Shown in pieces: positions 57,698 through 64,000 of a stretch of DNA of 64,000 nt. Positions within the stretch are counted from its first letter, which is position 1, and each line of letters opens with the position of its first letter. The notes beneath the pieces were generated by a model. That model ran no database searches. It saw only the letters and a list, made by a program, of their open reading frames with translations, and had not been told where the DNA came from. The DNA comes from Betaproteobacteria bacterium. GTDB taxonomy: Bacteria; Pseudomonadota; Gammaproteobacteria; Burkholderiales; SG8-41. Where the stretch lies: contig JAOTVX010000013.1 of the NCBI GenBank assembly GCA_029863175.1, forward strand, positions 11,427 to 75,426. Direction: 5' to 3'. A program made the position numbers and the translations under genes.

Positions 57698-57726
57698 GTC
57701 ACGATTCACTATTCACCATTCACCCG
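57698..57726 (+). repeat. 7-bp-period repeat arm overlapping a gene end
   Basis: Reads GGTCACG ATTCACT ATTCACC ATTCACC. On the minus strand the lipoprotein gene's last codons (CGG GTG AAT GGT GAA TAG) are part of this array, so its final Val-Asn-Gly-Glu and stop derive from the repeat. Confidence 0.7.
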
Positions 57727-58086
57727 TGGTTGGTAGCCGTAGCACGAACAAGTATGTAGGAGCTTGGTGCCGGCGGGCAGCGGTTTCGGCCCCTCTTTTC
57801 CGACGATATAGCTCGCGAGGACACCGACGAGGACGGTCACCCCCAGCGCACCGGCGGAGCTGCTGCTTACCGTCAGCTGGCCGCCCGGGACATTGGCAGG
57901 GACCCGCGGCCCGGAGACAAACGACACCCTCGCGCTCGAGCTCGAAGTAGATGCAAACACGCTCGCTGACGTGACCGTCGTCGTCGCGCCGCCGCTTGAG
58001 GATTGGTAGCCATAGAGCGTCGTCGTGCAGGCCGACAGCGCCAAGCATGGGAGGAAAGCAGGCAGGATGCGGCAACTGCGTCGCAT
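57709..58086 (-). CDS. small secreted lipoprotein, Ser/Thr-rich
   Basis: A 125-residue protein with a lipobox: MRRSCRILPAFLPCLALSAC, where Cys20 would be lipidated. The mature part is rich in Ser, Thr and Val and ends with a short hydrophobic segment, GVTVLVGVLASYIVG. It is probably anchored in the outer or inner membrane facing the periplasm. No family is recognised. The last four residues come from a repeat array and may not be ancestral. It is a single unit next to the Gld-type operon. Confidence 0.7.
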   Translation of the reverse strand: MRRSCRILPAFLPCLALSACTTTLYGYQSSSGGATTTVTSASVFASTSSSSARVSFVSGPRVPANVPGGQLTVSSSSAGALGVTVLVGVLASYIVGKEGPKPLPAGTKLLHTCSCYGYQPRVNGE

Positions 58087-58156
58087 GAGTCGAATTGAGG
58101 CTCCGCGGTAAGTGCAAGCTCAATTATAGCGCGACGCGGGGCCCGGCTTTTCTAGA

Positions 58157-59287
58157 TCATTTTTTGGGAGGCTTGGCAGCGATCATTTCGCTGCGGGTCT
58201 TCAGCAAGGGCTCGACCTCGCTGCCGGCAACGATATACGCCCATTTCGCGAGGGCCGTTTCCGCGGCAATGCGCTCTTCGAGCGCCTTGAGCGTCTTGGC
58301 AAAATCCTTGTCGCGGTTCTCCTTGTCCTCCGGCTTCTCGCCCTTCTCCGGGACACGCTTGCGCGGCGGAGCACCCGACACCGTGACGCTCACCTGATAG
58401 TCATCGCCGACCTTGCGTTTGGCGATCCTGACGCGATAAGTGAGGTTATCGAACGTTTCGGCCACCGCCACGGTCGCCTTGTGCACGGGATCGCGATCAG
58501 GATCGGGCACGATATCGACAAAGCTCATCGAACCAAGCTTGTTGACGGCCGCCACCGCCGCGCTCGCGTCGAGCGCGCCGCCGTTCGGAAAACGCCACTC
58601 GCCCCACTCCTCGCTGCGGGTGACCTTCCACTGCGGCGCCCTGCCTTCAGGGCCGACTGCGAGCGTCCGAATGCGCTCCGCCTTGAAGAAGTCCTTTTTC
58701 AGCCACTTCCCGGGGTCTGCCTCCGCAGCACGCAGGGGATCAGAAACGGCAACCACGCGATCCTTAGCAGCGGGGGGCAGCACATAGCGCCCCGCCGGCA
58801 CGCCGTCTCTCGCGCCGGGAAGCGGATTCATCCGGTCCTGCTTCAGCACCGTCTTGCCAAGGGTGATGCGCGCAAGCGATGCGCCCGATGCGTCCTTGAA
58901 TTCCATGACGGTCCCTGCGCCTTCTCCCTTACCCGGCTCCCCCAGGTCGAGCCGCGGATAGAGCTTGGCCGCAACTTGCTCGGATTGTGTGACCTTCAGC
59001 TCGATCAGCTTCACCATGAGGTCGCTGATAGCATTGAAGTTGGCGGAATAACCGGCCCGCTCCTGCACCACCCACCCCTTCTCCTTGCGCACAAGCGTAA
59101 CCTCGTGCTTCGCGTCCCGCAGCCGGATCTCGGCAACATCGGCGATTTTGAGGTCCGGTAGAAGCTTGGCGCCGATCTTGGCCCCGCTTTCGCGATACTC
59201 GGCGATGTCCTGCCAGAACAAAGCAAGCCCGGCGCCGCCAAGCACCACCAGCGCAACAAACAGGATCAGGAATTGCTTGCGATTCAT
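58157..59287 (-). CDS. DUF4340 domain protein, last gene of the Gld-type ABC operon
   Basis: A 376-residue membrane-anchored protein with one N-terminal helix (KQFLILFVALVVLGGAGLAL) and a large beta-rich outer part (DUF4340). It begins MNRKQFL at 59287; its ATG overlaps the stop of the upstream GldG-like gene by four bases (ATGA), showing tight coupling. DUF4340 proteins accompany Gld-type ABC transporters in many proteobacteria; their role is unknown. An Arg/Lys-rich segment, GEKPEDKENRDKDFAKTLKA, near the C terminus looks coiled-coil. Confidence 0.87.
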   Translation of the reverse strand: MNRKQFLILFVALVVLGGAGLALFWQDIAEYRESGAKIGAKLLPDLKIADVAEIRLRDAKHEVTLVRKEKGWVVQERAGYSANFNAISDLMVKLIELKVTQSEQVAAKLYPRLDLGEPGKGEGAGTVMEFKDASGASLARITLGKTVLKQDRMNPLPGARDGVPAGRYVLPPAAKDRVVAVSDPLRAAEADPGKWLKKDFFKAERIRTLAVGPEGRAPQWKVTRSEEWGEWRFPNGGALDASAAVAAVNKLGSMSFVDIVPDPDRDPVHKATVAVAETFDNLTYRVRIAKRKVGDDYQVSVTVSGAPPRKRVPEKGEKPEDKENRDKDFAKTLKALEERIAAETALAKWAYIVAGSEVEPLLKTRSEMIAAKPPKK

Positions 59288-61176
59288 GTTGCCCGTGCCC
59301 TCCCTCGCCTTGCCAGAGCCAGCACCAGCCCGATCAGTGCCACCAGCAGCGGGATGAACGCGATATTGACTGCCTTGGTCCACAACTCGAGCCGGTCGGT
59401 CTCCACGCGCAGGTTCTTCCTGAGATCCTTCAGCTCCAGCCGCGTCTCCACCGCCTTCTTGCGGAAGTTCTCAAGCTCGGCCTGCTGTTCGGCCGTGAGT
59501 ATCGTGGCCGATGCGCTCCCGCGTGCCTTCTGCAAGGACTGCAGCTTCTCCTGGGTCTGGTTGAGACTGTCCTCCAGCTCCTTGATCTTGCCGAGGTACT
59601 GCTGCTGTGCCTGCGCTTCCATCTCCCGGACCACGGTCAACGGGCGGCTGAAAGCGGCGCGGCTTCTCAGGCTGATGAGGGCGTCGTCCCCCGCGAGCTG
59701 CTCGACTAGGCCCTGCGCCAGCGCGAGGTTGCCGTTACGCGGAATGACGACGCGCTGGCCAAAGATTTCCTGCACATCGACCGCGGCGTTGTCGGTAAGC
59801 AGGTCGACGTCTGCGACCAGAACCACGGAATTTTCTTCCGCCGACCGCTTTATCTGCGGCTCAGTCGCGGCCTTGTTCTTGCCGTTGTCAGCCTTTTTCT
59901 GCTGGTCGGCCGGAGCGCGTTGCGGCTTTGGCTTGCCGTCGGGGTAGGCCGTATGGAAAGTGCCGGTGAGCCGGATCGCGAGCGGCATCTCCTCGCCCGA
60001 GGGCTCGAAGCCGCGCGTGGACGGCTCGCCGGACAGGGTGGCGATGATGAGGTCCACGGGCATCGCATTCTTGGAAGTGTGGGCGAGTACGGTCTGAGTC
60101 AGCCCCTCCGCAGGCTTGCCCTTGAATGCACCGCCGAAGGGAATGAGCAGCGTGCCCAACTGGCTCGTGACAACGTCGTCTCTGTTCAGCGCCTGCGTAT
60201 TGAGCGAGAGCAGCGTCGGCAGCAACCGGGGGCCTTCTCCGCTACCGAATGTCATGTCGGCGATCACCTTGCCCATGTCCACGTCCACGCCCCAGGCCTT
60301 GAACAACCGGTAGAACATCGACTGCCCGGCGCGCGAGCCGCCGAAGGGGTTTTGCATGTCGGGCTGCTGGTCGAAATAGGCGTACGGATCGACAAAGGCA
60401 ATCAGCTTGCCGCCGCGCAGGACGAACTGGTCGATGGCGTACTCGGTGTCCTCCAGCATGTCGCGCGGGTGGATGACGAGCAGCACCTTGATGTCATCGG
60501 GTATCTTCTTCGCGTCGACCTTTATTTCCTTCAATTCGAAGCTGCGCTTGAGCTCGGAGATGAGCACCCAGGGCTCGCTCGGCCGCTGCTGGGTGAGCGG
60601 GTTCAGCGTGCGCCCCATCACTGGCAGCGCGCTCATTACGCCCACCACCGGCTTCTCGGCCGCCGTCACCTGCGCGATGGCGCGCGTGATGTCATATTCC
60701 ATCAGCCGCTCGCGGTCGGGCGTGAGCACCGGCAGCGCGGCCTTTTTATCCAGGAAAGCGATTGCCAGCCCGAGGTAGAACTTCTCTCCCGTGTTGGTGA
60801 GCTGGCCTTCGACGCCGTCGAGCTCGGCCGAGTCCTCGGCATCCGAATCCGGCAGGGGATTGAATTTTTCGATGATCACCCGCCCGCCCGAGGCCGTGCG
60901 GTATTCATTCAACAGATCTTCGATACGCTTGGCGAAGGTTTTCAGGCCCACCGGCACTGCCGCGCCCTGGGTGTAGTAAAAGCGCAGCTTGACAGGAGCT
61001 TCGAGCTTTGCGAGGACGGCGCGCGTGCCAGGTGACAGCGTGTAGACATGGCCCTCGGTCAGATCCGCGCGGAAGCTGACGGCCCCGACGATGAAGTTCA
61101 ACGCGATCAAAACGGCGAGCAGCACGACCACGCCGCCGGTCGAGTAAAGCATCGTTGCGAATTGCTTGCTTTTCAT
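59284..61176 (-). CDS. GldG-like ABC-associated membrane protein
   Basis: A 630-residue protein: one N-terminal membrane helix (VVVLLAVLIALNFIVGAVSF), a large beta-rich periplasmic region with GldG-type features (LTEGHVYTLSPGTRAVL), a coiled-coil (EDSLNQTQEKLQSLQKAR), and a C-terminal helix (ALIGLVLALARRGRAR). It is the auxiliary component of ABC systems related to gliding-motility GldA/F/G. In beta-proteobacteria these are not known to cause gliding. It lies between the permease gene (22 bp gap) and the DUF4340 gene (4-base overlap). Confidence 0.88.
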   Translation of the reverse strand: MKSKQFATMLYSTGGVVVLLAVLIALNFIVGAVSFRADLTEGHVYTLSPGTRAVLAKLEAPVKLRFYYTQGAAVPVGLKTFAKRIEDLLNEYRTASGGRVIIEKFNPLPDSDAEDSAELDGVEGQLTNTGEKFYLGLAIAFLDKKAALPVLTPDRERLMEYDITRAIAQVTAAEKPVVGVMSALPVMGRTLNPLTQQRPSEPWVLISELKRSFELKEIKVDAKKIPDDIKVLLVIHPRDMLEDTEYAIDQFVLRGGKLIAFVDPYAYFDQQPDMQNPFGGSRAGQSMFYRLFKAWGVDVDMGKVIADMTFGSGEGPRLLPTLLSLNTQALNRDDVVTSQLGTLLIPFGGAFKGKPAEGLTQTVLAHTSKNAMPVDLIIATLSGEPSTRGFEPSGEEMPLAIRLTGTFHTAYPDGKPKPQRAPADQQKKADNGKNKAATEPQIKRSAEENSVVLVADVDLLTDNAAVDVQEIFGQRVVIPRNGNLALAQGLVEQLAGDDALISLRSRAAFSRPLTVVREMEAQAQQQYLGKIKELEDSLNQTQEKLQSLQKARGSASATILTAEQQAELENFRKKAVETRLELKDLRKNLRVETDRLELWTKAVNIAFIPLLVALIGLVLALARRGRARAT

Positions 61177-61198
61177 ATCGAATCTTTTTCTAGCGTCC

Positions 61199-61942
61199 CT
61201 AGCCTGCGCGGTGGCTGCGGAGGATGACGCCGGTGGTAAACAGCGCGAACCCCATCAACGACGCGAAGAAAAGAATATCGCGCAGATCAACCACGCCGCG
61301 CTGGAATCCCTCGAAATGCGTCATTACCGAGAACGCGGCGACAAGATCCACCACGCGCGCACTCGCGAACCGTGACAGAAGCCCGGTTACCGGCTCGTAG
61401 CCGGCGAGGATCAGGAACAGACATATCAGCACCGCCAAGATGAAGCTGATCACCTGGTTGCGCGTCATCGCCGAGGTCATGCAGGTCACGGCGAGATAGG
61501 CGCCGGCAAGGAGCAGGCTGCCCACGTAGCCGGTGAAGATCACGCCGTTATCGGGATTGCCCAGGTAGTTCACCGTGATGACTACGGGAAACGTCAGCGC
61601 GAGCGCGAGCGCAAGAAACAACCAAGAAGCGAGAAACTTGCCGACCAGCGCTTCCCAAGTGGTCACCGGCATCGTGAGCAGAAGCTCGATCGTGCCGAGC
61701 CGGCGCTCTTCCGACCATAGCCGCATGCCCACGGCCGGAACGAGGAAGAGATAGAGCCACGGGTGCCAGGTGAAGAAAGAGACCAGTGAGGCCTCGCCGC
61801 GCTCGAAGAAGCTGCCGACCGTGAACGTAAAAAAGCCGGTGAGCAGCAGGAAGATGATCAGGAAGACGTAGGCAATCGGCGAGGTGAAGTAGCCGCCCAG
61901 CTCGCGCTTGACGATCGCCTTTACGTTAAACCATGCATTCAT
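61199..61942 (-). CDS. ABC-2 type permease (GldF-like)
   Basis: A 247-residue permease with six hydrophobic helices. ELGGYFTSPIAYVFLIIFLLL at the N terminus and RLGTIELLLTMPVT (the coupling-region motif of ABC-2 permeases) support the call. It pairs with the ATPase at 61986. It lies 43 bp downstream of that ATPase gene and 22 bp before the GldG-like gene. The transported material is unknown. Confidence 0.9.
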   Translation of the reverse strand: MNAWFNVKAIVKRELGGYFTSPIAYVFLIIFLLLTGFFTFTVGSFFERGEASLVSFFTWHPWLYLFLVPAVGMRLWSEERRLGTIELLLTMPVTTWEALVGKFLASWLFLALALALTFPVVITVNYLGNPDNGVIFTGYVGSLLLAGAYLAVTCMTSAMTRNQVISFILAVLICLFLILAGYEPVTGLLSRFASARVVDLVAAFSVMTHFEGFQRGVVDLRDILFFASLMGFALFTTGVILRSHRAG

Positions 61943-61985
61943 ATCTGGGTCTACCCGCGGTTTCAGATGGTGTGTACCGACGCTT

Positions 61986-62945
61986 CTAGTGCCCTTTAAC
62001 GGTGTCGGGCAACGTGATGGCCCGGAAGACCTCGTCGAGCCGGCCTTCCTCTGTCTGCAGCTCTTCGAGCTGCCATTTCTGCTGCGCGGCGAGTTCCGCC
62101 ACCTCTCCGGTGAGGCTGCCGCCGGGCCTCGCCTTGTCGGGATAAACCCGAATTTCCACGATGCCGCCCTCGTCTCTCAGGATCTCGGCATTCGCCGCGT
62201 TCGCAATGCCGGACAATCCGCCGGCAAGCAGCGCGGCGGGCACACCCTTGACGCGCAGCCACGCGGCGCCCGCATTAGGCGCGCGCGCCTTGAGCTCTTC
62301 CGGCGTGCCGTTCGCGACGATGCGGCCGCGGTCGATGATGATCACGCGCGAGCACGCCGCCTCGACCTCCTCCAGGATGTGGGTCGAGAACACGATCGCC
62401 TTGTTCGCCCCCATGCGCTTGATGAGATTTCGCACCTCGTGCTTCTGGTTCGGGTCGAGCCCATCGGTAGGCTCGTCCATGACCAGCACATCCGGGTCGT
62501 GGACGAGCGATTGCGCGAGGCAAGTGCGGTGCTTGTAGCCTTTGGAGAGTGTGTCGATCACCTGGTAACGTACGTTCTCGAGGAAGCACAGCTCGACCGC
62601 GCGATCGACGGCGCTCCGGCGCGCCGCGCCGCGCAATCCGCGCAGCTCGGCAGCAAACAAGAGAAACCCCTGCACGGTCATGTCGCCGTAGCCCGGCGCA
62701 TTCTCGGGCAGATAGCCGATGCGCCGCTTCGCCGGCAGCGGGTTCTCGAGGACGTCGTAGCCGGCCACCCTGATCGTGCCGGAGGTCGGGGGGATGAAAC
62801 CCGTCACCATGCGCATGGTGGTGGACTTGCCCGCGCCGTTCGGCCCGAGAAACCCGAGCACTTCCCCGCGCTCGACGGTAAACGAAACGTCATTTACGGC
62901 CAGCTTCGGCCCGAATGCCTTGACGAGGTTTTCGACCTGAATCAT
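61986..62945 (-). CDS. ABC transporter ATP-binding protein (GldA/NatA-like)
   Basis: A 319-residue ATPase with Walker A GPNGAGKSTT, the signature-region variant LSKGYKHRTCLAQSL, Walker B VLVMDEPTDGLDP and the switch His in FSTHILEE. The 100-residue C-terminal extension (from about residue 215) is typical of this ABC-2 export subgroup. It energises the permease at 61199. GCTGAGGATACACGC precedes the ATG. It is the first gene of a four-gene operon whose order (ATPase, permease, GldG-like, DUF4340) is widespread in proteobacteria. Confidence 0.93.
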   Translation of the reverse strand: MIQVENLVKAFGPKLAVNDVSFTVERGEVLGFLGPNGAGKSTTMRMVTGFIPPTSGTIRVAGYDVLENPLPAKRRIGYLPENAPGYGDMTVQGFLLFAAELRGLRGAARRSAVDRAVELCFLENVRYQVIDTLSKGYKHRTCLAQSLVHDPDVLVMDEPTDGLDPNQKHEVRNLIKRMGANKAIVFSTHILEEVEAACSRVIIIDRGRIVANGTPEELKARAPNAGAAWLRVKGVPAALLAGGLSGIANAANAEILRDEGGIVEIRVYPDKARPGGSLTGEVAELAAQQKWQLEELQTEEGRLDEVFRAITLPDTVKGH

Positions 62946-63194
62946 GCGTGTATCCTCAGCACAGCGCGTTTACACCCTCGCATTGTCTTCATGCCTCGCT
63001 TAAATAGGTCTTAAACCCACGCCTTCAACTCCCGGTACCGTCGCCAAAGGGCGACGCATCCCGCGCGACGTGGCTGGAACTTCCCGCCACCTGGCCCAGC
63101 TAAGGGATTGTTTCGGGGCGATTTTTTTACTACGGCACTGAGCGCAGGCTACCTCGTCCAGCGCCCCGGGCTCCGTGTTTCCGCGCATCGCCCG
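62946..63194. other. intergenic between the ABC operon and tRNA-Thr
   Basis: No gene was found in these 249 bases. There is a T-run (63122-63128) but no stem in front of it on the plus strand. The promoter of the ABC operon should lie near 62950-63000. Confidence 0.5.
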
Positions 63195-63269
63195 TGGTGC
63201 CGACAGTCTGACTCGAACAGACGACCTACCGCTTACAAGGCGGTTGCTCTACCACTGAGCTATGCCGGC
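63195..63269 (-). tRNA. tRNA-Thr (anticodon UGU)
   Basis: A complete 75-nt cloverleaf on the minus strand with encoded 3' CCA. Acceptor GCCGGCA pairs with TGTCGGC; D stem GCTC/GAGC; anticodon arm ACCGC-CTTGTAA-GCGGT with anticodon TGT; T arm GTCTG-TTCGAGT-CAGAC. It decodes ACA (and ACG by wobble). Confidence 0.97.
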
Positions 63270-63279
63270 TTGGGCCGCC

Positions 63280-63285
63280 ATTATA
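63280..63285 (-). promoter_or_regulatory. -10 box of the tRNA-Thr promoter
   Basis: A perfect TATAAT on the minus strand, 10 bp upstream of the tRNA 5' end, followed by a GC-rich discriminator (GGCGGCCC) as in stringently controlled stable-RNA promoters. No good -35 hexamer is visible. Confidence 0.6.
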
Positions 63286-63371
63286 GACTGATAAGGCTTG
63301 AGTTGTGGCCCGCGTCCGCAGATGGTGGTGGCCGCACGCGGCGCGCAAGCGCGCGGCCCTCCGAGAGCCGG

Positions 63372-63782
63372 TTACTTGATGATCTGGAGCTTCGGCTTGC
63401 CGCCGTTGCCGTTGCCGTTGCCGTTGGGAGAGGAGGGTTCGGGCGGCGCGTCGTTGCCATACTTCTGAACCGGCTCGTGCGCAAAGAACATTCCCTGTCC
63501 GTTTTCCCTTGCGAAAATGCCGGTCACCGCCGCAATGGGGAGCGAGCACTCGCGCGACACTCCATCGAACCGCGCCGAGAACTGAATGGCCTCGTTGCCG
63601 ATCGTCAGCTTGTGAGTGGCGTCGTAGCTCACGTTGAGCAGGATTTCGCCGTTCTTCACATGCGCCGCCGGCACTCGCGTGTTGGCATCGACCTGCACGG
63701 TGACGTAGGGCGTCAAATTGCTGTCCGAGCACCATTCGTGAATGGCGCGGATGAAGTAGGGCTTGGTGGAGCGCTCTGCCAT
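63372..63782 (-). CDS. sspB: ClpXP protease specificity-enhancing factor SspB
   Basis: A 136-residue SspB adaptor. The substrate-binding domain starts STKPYFIRAIHEWCSDSNLTPY, with the family motifs VNAHV-like AHVKNGEILLN and SARFDGVSREC. A Gly/Asn linker (NGNGNGNGG) leads to the C-terminal ClpX-docking peptide KPKLQIIK. It delivers ssrA-tagged proteins to ClpXP. The start at 63782 (MAERSTKP) fits known SspB. It lies downstream of sspA as in most beta- and gamma-proteobacteria, but the pair is split by 123 bp carrying repeat words. Confidence 0.96.
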   Translation of the reverse strand: MAERSTKPYFIRAIHEWCSDSNLTPYVTVQVDANTRVPAAHVKNGEILLNVSYDATHKLTIGNEAIQFSARFDGVSRECSLPIAAVTGIFARENGQGMFFAHEPVQKYGNDAPPEPSSPNGNGNGNGGKPKLQIIK

Positions 63783-63792
63783 GACACTACGC

Positions 63793-63822
63793 GAGTGATG
63801 GATGATGAGTGATGAGTGATGA
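63793..63822 (+). repeat. 7-bp repeat (GATGAGT type) between sspB and sspA
   Basis: GATGGAT GATGAGT GATGAGT GATGAG in 7-bp steps. A second low-complexity word, GCACTCTGGATTTTGCACTC, follows at 63871-63897. Both sit in the gap that is normally short. Confidence 0.65.
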
Positions 63823-63905
63823 GCGAGCAGCGCTTCCCGAATCGGCCGGCATCGTGGCCATCCGTCGGCTCTGCACTCTGGATTTTGCACTCTGCACGTC
63901 GGCCC

Positions 63906-64000
63906 CTAGCGGCGCATGACCTTCTCGGAGGCCGTGAGCGCGTCGATGAATGCGGGCCGGCTGAACAGCCGCTCGGCGTACTTCATGAGCGGCGCGCAGG
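63906..64000 (-). CDS. sspA: stringent starvation protein A, C-terminal end only
   Basis: The last 31 residues of a GST-fold protein are visible before the window ends: CAPLMKYAERLFSRPAFIDA then LTASEKVMRR-stop (63906-63908). The YAERLFSRPAF pattern and the position upstream of sspB identify SspA, an RNA-polymerase-associated GST-like protein for stress response. The start lies beyond 64000. Confidence 0.85.
   Translation of the reverse strand, partial: CAPLMKYAERLFSRPAFIDALTASEKVMRR

Noticed and set aside
63108..63812. Open frame over the tRNA-Thr region
   Set aside because: The translation CRQSDSNRRPTAYKAVALPL is the well-known false peptide from reading across a tRNA gene; the tRNA cloverleaf is complete.

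Overview
The window looks like a chromosomal segment of a GC-rich betaproteobacterium, most likely Burkholderiales or an uncultured relative. The evidence is three tripartite-tricarboxylate-transporter substrate-binding proteins of the Bug/TctC type, two full tctCBA sets, a neighbouring sspA-sspB pair, and a small protein resembling a family known mainly from beta-proteobacteria. No phage, plasmid, IS transposase, rRNA operon or CRISPR array was seen. No intact transcription-factor gene was found either; the only trace is a decayed N-terminal fragment resembling a cyclic-nucleotide-binding regulator.

Layout. 0-8 kb: a cut LVIVD beta-propeller gene converges on a minus-strand set, tctC-tctB-tctA followed by a D-2-hydroxyacid dehydrogenase, an amidohydrolase and a 3-hydroxyisobutyrate-dehydrogenase-type enzyme. 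8-14.4 kb: a CocE-type hydrolase, a Gfo/Idh/MocA oxidoreductase, a ModA-like binding protein without signal peptide, then plus-strand DapA/NanA-type aldolase and PDC-hydrolase-type genes. 14.5-20.6 kb: a FeoB-like transporter with an altered G3 motif, an orphan GHKL ATPase, a TAXI binding protein without signal peptide and a beta-hydroxyacid dehydrogenase. 20.7-36 kb: a D-threonine-aldolase-type enzyme, a cupin divergent from a maleate-isomerase/AMDase-type enzyme, a GlcG-type protein, an alpha/beta hydrolase, a second tctCBA, a double cupin divergent from an amidase, an AstE-type metallohydrolase, a TauE-type exporter and a ThDP enzyme. 36-55.7 kb: small-molecule catabolic genes, including an aconitase-type small/large subunit pair next to a PEP-mutase/isocitrate-lyase-type lyase, then SDR, GNAT, acyl-CoA dehydrogenase and NDP-forming acyl-CoA synthetase, an MFS carrier, a signal-less Bug protein, a dienelactone hydrolase, and a second ThDP enzyme. 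55.8-64 kb: MFS, a lipoprotein, a Gld-type ABC operon with a DUF4340 protein, tRNA-Thr(UGU), sspB and the end of sspA.

Taken together the genes suggest uptake and stepwise degradation of carboxylic acids and aromatic-ring-cleavage products (hydrolases, hydratases, lyases, decarboxylases, CoA ligase, dehydrogenases) in many short transcription units.

The most unusual content is intergenic. From 20.6 to 52.9 kb nearly every gap between catabolic genes holds an element built from a 9-bp core, TGGTGATGA, plus a 4-bp free linker (13-bp period, 2-5 copies), then an unrelated centre, then the same cores inverted (TCATCACCA). Twelve copies and one remnant were mapped. Related families with 7-bp and 10-bp periods fill other gaps. 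All periods are 3n+1, so the TGA/TAA words inside the units pass through all three reading frames, and several genes use a repeat word as their own stop codon. Read from either side, each 13-bp element gives stops in up to three frames, then a C-rich, G-poor arm with YC dimers about every 13 nt, as expected of a Rho utilisation site. I propose these are two-way transcription/translation insulators; this is inference.
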